From positions 1 through 8,943 of the forward strand of contig JALWON010000031.1 in the NCBI GenBank assembly GCA_027083475.1: a stretch of DNA of 8,943 bases, written 5' to 3'. Below the pieces are notes generated by a model. The model was not told where the DNA came from. It was given only the letters and a program-made list of their open reading frames with translations, and did no database searches. The position numbers were made by a program, and so were the translations under genes. This stretch comes from Sulfurimonas sp. Lineage in GTDB: Bacteria; Campylobacterota; Campylobacteria; Campylobacterales; Sulfurimonadaceae. Shown one piece after another: positions 6,671 through 8,943 of the stretch (position 1 is its first letter; the number at the start of each line of letters is the position of its first letter).

Positions 6671-7228
6671 CTATAATCTTCCTATAATTTCTAATGCATC
6701 ATCAAAATCAAACTCTGCAAGAGCAAGTGTGATTGCATATAACATCTCTTTTTCTAAAAAAGTACATTCATATTTTTTCAAATCTTCAAGTATATCTGTA
6801 CATTTTTTTGGTACTTCTTCTTTTATTGCCTCTTTTAATGCTCCAAAAAGTTGTTCTTTTTTTTCATCATCAACAACTGTTGCTTGTTGTGGCTTTTCTT
6901 GTTTCAAGACTTGTAATTCTTGAAGCACCTTTTCTAATTCTTTATGAAATAAGGAGCAGGTAGAGGCATTTCTTTGTTTTTCTAATTTTACAGTAATGTC
7001 ATATAAAGAAGAGGCACCAATGTTGGATGCGACCCCTTTTAATGTATGTATAAATATTTTAAATTCTTCTTGTGTGAGTCTGTTTACATCAAAATTTACA
7101 TATGTCTGATGAAATTCATGCAAAATATTTAAGTATAGTTTTTTATCTTCTGCCATATGAAACAGTCCAAGTGCTGTATCAATATGGGCAAATTTTGGAA
7201 TACTCACGAATCTATTGCTCGCAGACAT
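6671..7228 (-). CDS. HPt-domain phosphotransfer protein
   Basis: A 185-residue, all-helical cytosolic protein. Residues about 15-110 form an HPt four-helix bundle with the classic site HTLKGVASNIGA at 61-72, giving H61 as the phosphorylated histidine. A linker rich in K, Q and E (about 110-122) leads to a second helical segment (about 125-185), ending in a pattern of the form A-L-A-E-F-D-F-D-D-A-L seen after HPt domains in hybrid kinases. There is no kinase or receiver domain, so it should relay phosphate between other proteins. The gene overlaps the end of the diguanylate cyclase by 25 bp in another frame, suggesting the upstream receiver as a natural partner. No histidine kinase is nearby. 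The ATG at 7228 has only a modest GGA upstream; a later in-frame start (M25) would clip the first helix and is less likely. Confidence 0.88.
   Translation of the reverse strand: MSASNRFVSIPKFAHIDTALGLFHMAEDKKLYLNILHEFHQTYVNFDVNRLTQEEFKIFIHTLKGVASNIGASSLYDITVKLEKQRNASTCSLFHKELEKVLQELQVLKQEKPQQATVVDDEKKEQLFGALKEAIKEEVPKKCTDILEDLKKYECTFLEKEMLYAITLALAEFDFDDALEIIGRL
6678..6683 (-). promoter_or_regulatory. ribosome binding site of argD
   Basis: AGGAAG on the minus strand stands seven bases before the argD ATG, within the last codons of the HPt gene (G-R-L-stop). The stop TAG touches the ATG, so argD translation is probably coupled to that of the HPt protein. Confidence 0.7.
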
Positions 7229-8109
7229 GTTCTGTTCCGACCACTCTCTTTTGCCTCATACAGTGCACTATCTGCTCGTTTAATTGCTTCTTCTATATTT
7301 GGCTCATTTTGTGCATCAACTTCTGAAACTCCCAAGCTCACACTATACTGAATACTTTTTTCTTCATTAAGATAGATACTTGCCTTTTTTACATTTGTTC
7401 TTATTTTTTCTGCAACAATTTTGGCATTTTTAATTGTTGTATTTGGTAAAAGAATTAAAAACTCTTCCCCTCCAAAACGGCAAATAATATCACTCTTACG
7501 CTGTTGTTTACGTAAGATATTTGCCAAATTGACAATAACATCATCTCCTGTTTTATGTCCATAGGTATCATTGATAGATTTAAATTTATCAATATCTAAC
7601 ATAATTAAAGAGACACTATTTTTATGGCGTTTTGCCAAATCAAAAATATGTGCAGAGGCACTTGTAAAGTAGCGTCTATTGTAAAGTTTTGTCATAGGAT
7701 CAGTTGCAGCTAAAAGTTGTAACTCTTTTTGCATCTCTTGAAGTTTGAGTTCTCTTTTTACTTTAGCAAGTAACTCTTTTGGTTTAAAAGGCTTGGTAAT
7801 AAAATCAATACCACCAATTCCATAAGCCTCTTCTATGGTCTTCTCATCAGACTCTACAGTAATAAAAATAATAGGAATTTCTTGTGTATGTGCTTGATTT
7901 TTTAAGATATGACATGCTTCAAAACCATCCATACCAGGCATAACAATATCAAGTAAAATAAGATTTACCTCTTTTTTCTCTAATGTTGCTAAAGCTTTTT
8001 TTGCATTTAAAGCGACAAGTACCTCGTATTTATCACCTAAGAGACCTATGAGAATGTTAAGATTTATCTTTTCATCATCAACTACTAAAATCCTGATTTT
8101 ATCATTCAT
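7204..8109 (-). CDS. response regulator with GGDEF output (diguanylate cyclase)
   Basis: A 301-residue cytosolic protein with a receiver domain (about 4-120) and a GGDEF domain (about 130-297). Receiver residues are all present: acidic pair D11-D12, phosphoacceptor D54 in LLDIVMPGMDG, T84 and K106 in TKPF. The cyclase has DPMTKLYNRRYF at 137-148, LDIDKFKSINDTYGH at 171-185 with metal ligand D172, and GGEEF at 213-217, so it should convert two GTP to c-di-GMP. RxxD at 204-207, five residues before GGEEF, is an intact inhibitory I-site, predicting feedback inhibition by c-di-GMP. The architecture matches the two-domain response-regulator cyclases (WspR type, or PleD lacking one receiver). No EAL domain is attached. 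It is followed at once by an HPt gene, overlapping 25 bp. A 58 bp gap with a possible promoter precedes it. Confidence 0.95.
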   Translation of the reverse strand: MNDKIRILVVDDEKINLNILIGLLGDKYEVLVALNAKKALATLEKKEVNLILLDIVMPGMDGFEACHILKNQAHTQEIPIIFITVESDEKTIEEAYGIGGIDFITKPFKPKELLAKVKRELKLQEMQKELQLLAATDPMTKLYNRRYFTSASAHIFDLAKRHKNSVSLIMLDIDKFKSINDTYGHKTGDDVIVNLANILRKQQRKSDIICRFGGEEFLILLPNTTIKNAKIVAEKIRTNVKKASIYLNEEKSIQYSVSLGVSEVDAQNEPNIEEAIKRADSALYEAKESGRNRTCLRAIDS

Positions 8110-8139
8110 AAGAGACTGCCCTGTAAAGTATTGTGCACT

Positions 8140-8148
8140 ATTGTACCA
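8140..8148 (-). promoter_or_regulatory. possible extended -10 promoter of the diguanylate cyclase operon
   Basis: On the minus strand TGG-TACAAT fits an extended -10 element (TGn plus a hexamer one base off TATAAT). A start near 8133 would leave a leader of about 24 bases before the ATG at 8109. No TTGACA-like -35 is seen, but Campylobacterota housekeeping promoters often lack a clear one and have AT-rich sequence upstream, as here. It is the only intergenic space in which the operon could start. Confidence 0.4.
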
Positions 8149-8167
8149 AATATATCTTCAAATTTCT

Positions 8168-8943
8168 CTAAACTTTAATAACTTCATTCACTTCTAAACC
8201 AAATCCACTTAAACCAACAAAATCACTCTCTTTCATAGATGTAATAAGATTCATTTTTGAAATACCAAAAGATTTAATAATTTGCGCCCCAATACCGAAC
8301 TCTTTAGGGGCAGCATTATCTTGATGCTGTGTTTTGTTGATAAAAACTAAAAGACCGCTGTTTTGTTTTAGGTACTCAATAGAAGCAACTAAATTGTTGT
8401 ATTTTTTTTGATTTAAGAAAAGATCAATATCGGGAATGATGTTATGTACACGTACATTTGCAACTTCACCACTTGCATAAAACTCTATAGCAGTATGCTC
8501 TATGCCATCATGATCGCTAAAGGTGTGTTGCTGTACTTTTACTCCAAAAAACTCAATCTCTTCAACTTTTTTAAGGGTCACTAAAGACTCATTTGCAAGT
8601 CTGTACTCTACTATATCAGAGATAAACACTGTTTTTAAATGATGCTTTTCACCAAAGAGATCTAAATCATCACGGCGAGCCATCGTGCCATCTTCTTTGA
8701 TGATTTCACAAATAACACCCGCTTCGCTGAGTCCTGCCAAACGACAAATATCTACAGACCCTTCGGTGTGCCCTGTACGTATGAGTGTTCCCCCATCTTT
8801 TGCAATCAAGGGAAAAATATGTCCTGGTTTGACCAAATCATCTGCTTTGGCAATAGGATTTGCCAAAATTTTAATGGTATCATCACGCTCACTTGCAGAG
8901 ATACCCGTTAAAGCATCTTTTGCATCAACAGAAACTGTAAATG
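8168..8943 (-). CDS. ribBA: 3' part of RibBA: DHBP synthase with degenerate GTP cyclohydrolase II-like domain
   Basis: The frame is open to the right edge, so the true start lies outside; a TTG at 8866 is an internal leucine, not the start. The first 25 visible residues (FTVSVDAKDALTGISASERD and on) and the following stretch are the C-terminal half of 3,4-dihydroxy-2-butanone 4-phosphate synthase. GISA-x-ER, DLVKPGHIFPL, the GHTEGSVD loop with its metal-binding histidine, GVICEI and DGTMARRDDL are all canonical. This enzyme makes the four-carbon unit of riboflavin from ribulose 5-phosphate. The remaining part (about 8168-8566) aligns with GTP cyclohydrolase II. It keeps VRVH, FGIGAQI and SGFGLEV, but lacks the zinc cysteines and the QEGRGIGL stretch, so it should not hydrolyse GTP. 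Helicobacter RibBA is similarly degenerate and has a separate RibA. A true ribA should exist elsewhere in this genome. Confidence 0.93.
   Translation of the reverse strand, partial: FTVSVDAKDALTGISASERDDTIKILANPIAKADDLVKPGHIFPLIAKDGGTLIRTGHTEGSVDICRLAGLSEAGVICEIIKEDGTMARRDDLDLFGEKHHLKTVFISDIVEYRLANESLVTLKKVEEIEFFGVKVQQHTFSDHDGIEHTAIEFYASGEVANVRVHNIIPDIDLFLNQKKYNNLVASIEYLKQNSGLLVFINKTQHQDNAAPKEFGIGAQIIKSFGISKMNLITSMKESDFVGLSGFGLEVNEVIKV

Noticed and set aside
6510..6923. 137-codon plus-strand open frame across the argD/HPt junction
   Set aside because: It is antisense to two well-supported genes, has a low-complexity serine- and phenylalanine-rich translation typical of reverse frames, and has no family resemblance.
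8131..8146. GTGCAC palindrome and TATTGT-like direct repeats ahead of the diguanylate cyclase as an operator
   Set aside because: The elements are only about six bases long in AT-rich sequence and match no regulator site I know; the -10 reading is the simpler one.
8110..8167. Terminator or riboswitch between ribBA and the diguanylate cyclase
   Set aside because: No GC-containing hairpin followed by a T run is visible in these 58 bases, and the space is far too short for an FMN riboswitch.
8864..8866. TTG codon as the start of the right-hand gene
   Set aside because: The frame continues upstream to the edge with canonical DHBP synthase sequence (FTVSVDA, GISA-x-ER), so the TTG is an internal leucine and the gene is cut by the window.
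1..8943. CRISPR array, insertion sequence, tRNA or prophage signs
   Set aside because: No regular direct repeats, transposase or integrase sequence, tRNA-like cloverleaf or break in base composition was noticed; coding sequence covers almost the whole window.

Overview
The window looks like chromosomal DNA from a member of the Campylobacterota, most likely a free-living Sulfurimonas-like organism. The evidence is the low GC content, the very tight gene packing, a leucyl aminopeptidase and acetylornithine aminotransferase of the type seen in Campylobacter and relatives, and a RibBA protein whose RibA half has lost its zinc-binding cysteines, as in Helicobacter. The genus is an inference; no rRNA or other marker is present.

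Layout: a plus-strand gene enters from the left and ends at 301 (3' part only). Everything else lies on the minus strand. Read from right to left in the direction of transcription, the genes are: ribBA (3' part, running off the right edge); a response-regulator diguanylate cyclase (8109-7204); an HPt phosphotransfer protein (7228-6671); argD (6670-5489); a TolC-type outer-membrane factor (5532-4297); a MidA-type SAM methyltransferase (4296-3301); a geranylgeranyl-reductase-type flavoprotein (3304-2219); a secreted cysteine-rich Sel1-repeat protein of Hcp type (2218-1712); and pepA (1700-291). The longest non-coding stretch is the 58 bp between ribBA and the diguanylate cyclase. It holds a plausible extended -10 promoter and no convincing terminator. 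No tRNA, rRNA, CRISPR array, insertion sequence or prophage was seen.

From the diguanylate cyclase to pepA, all eight genes are joined by overlaps (25, 44 and 4 bp), by directly abutting stop and start codons (three junctions) or by an 11 bp gap, so they probably form one translationally coupled transcript. The functions are mixed. There is a c-di-GMP/phosphorelay pair, arginine biosynthesis, an outer-membrane channel without its usual pump partners, a methyltransferase next to a flavoprotein, a disulfide-rich periplasmic repeat protein, and a cytosolic peptidase. Operons of unrelated genes are common in this phylum, so co-transcription is only weak evidence of shared function. The most interesting pairs are the diguanylate cyclase with the HPt protein, the methyltransferase with the flavoprotein, and the argD/outer-membrane-channel overlap, where a signal peptide is encoded inside the end of an aminotransferase gene. 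I do not see clear evidence of a wholly new defence or mobile system; most of the window is well-recognised core metabolism and signalling.
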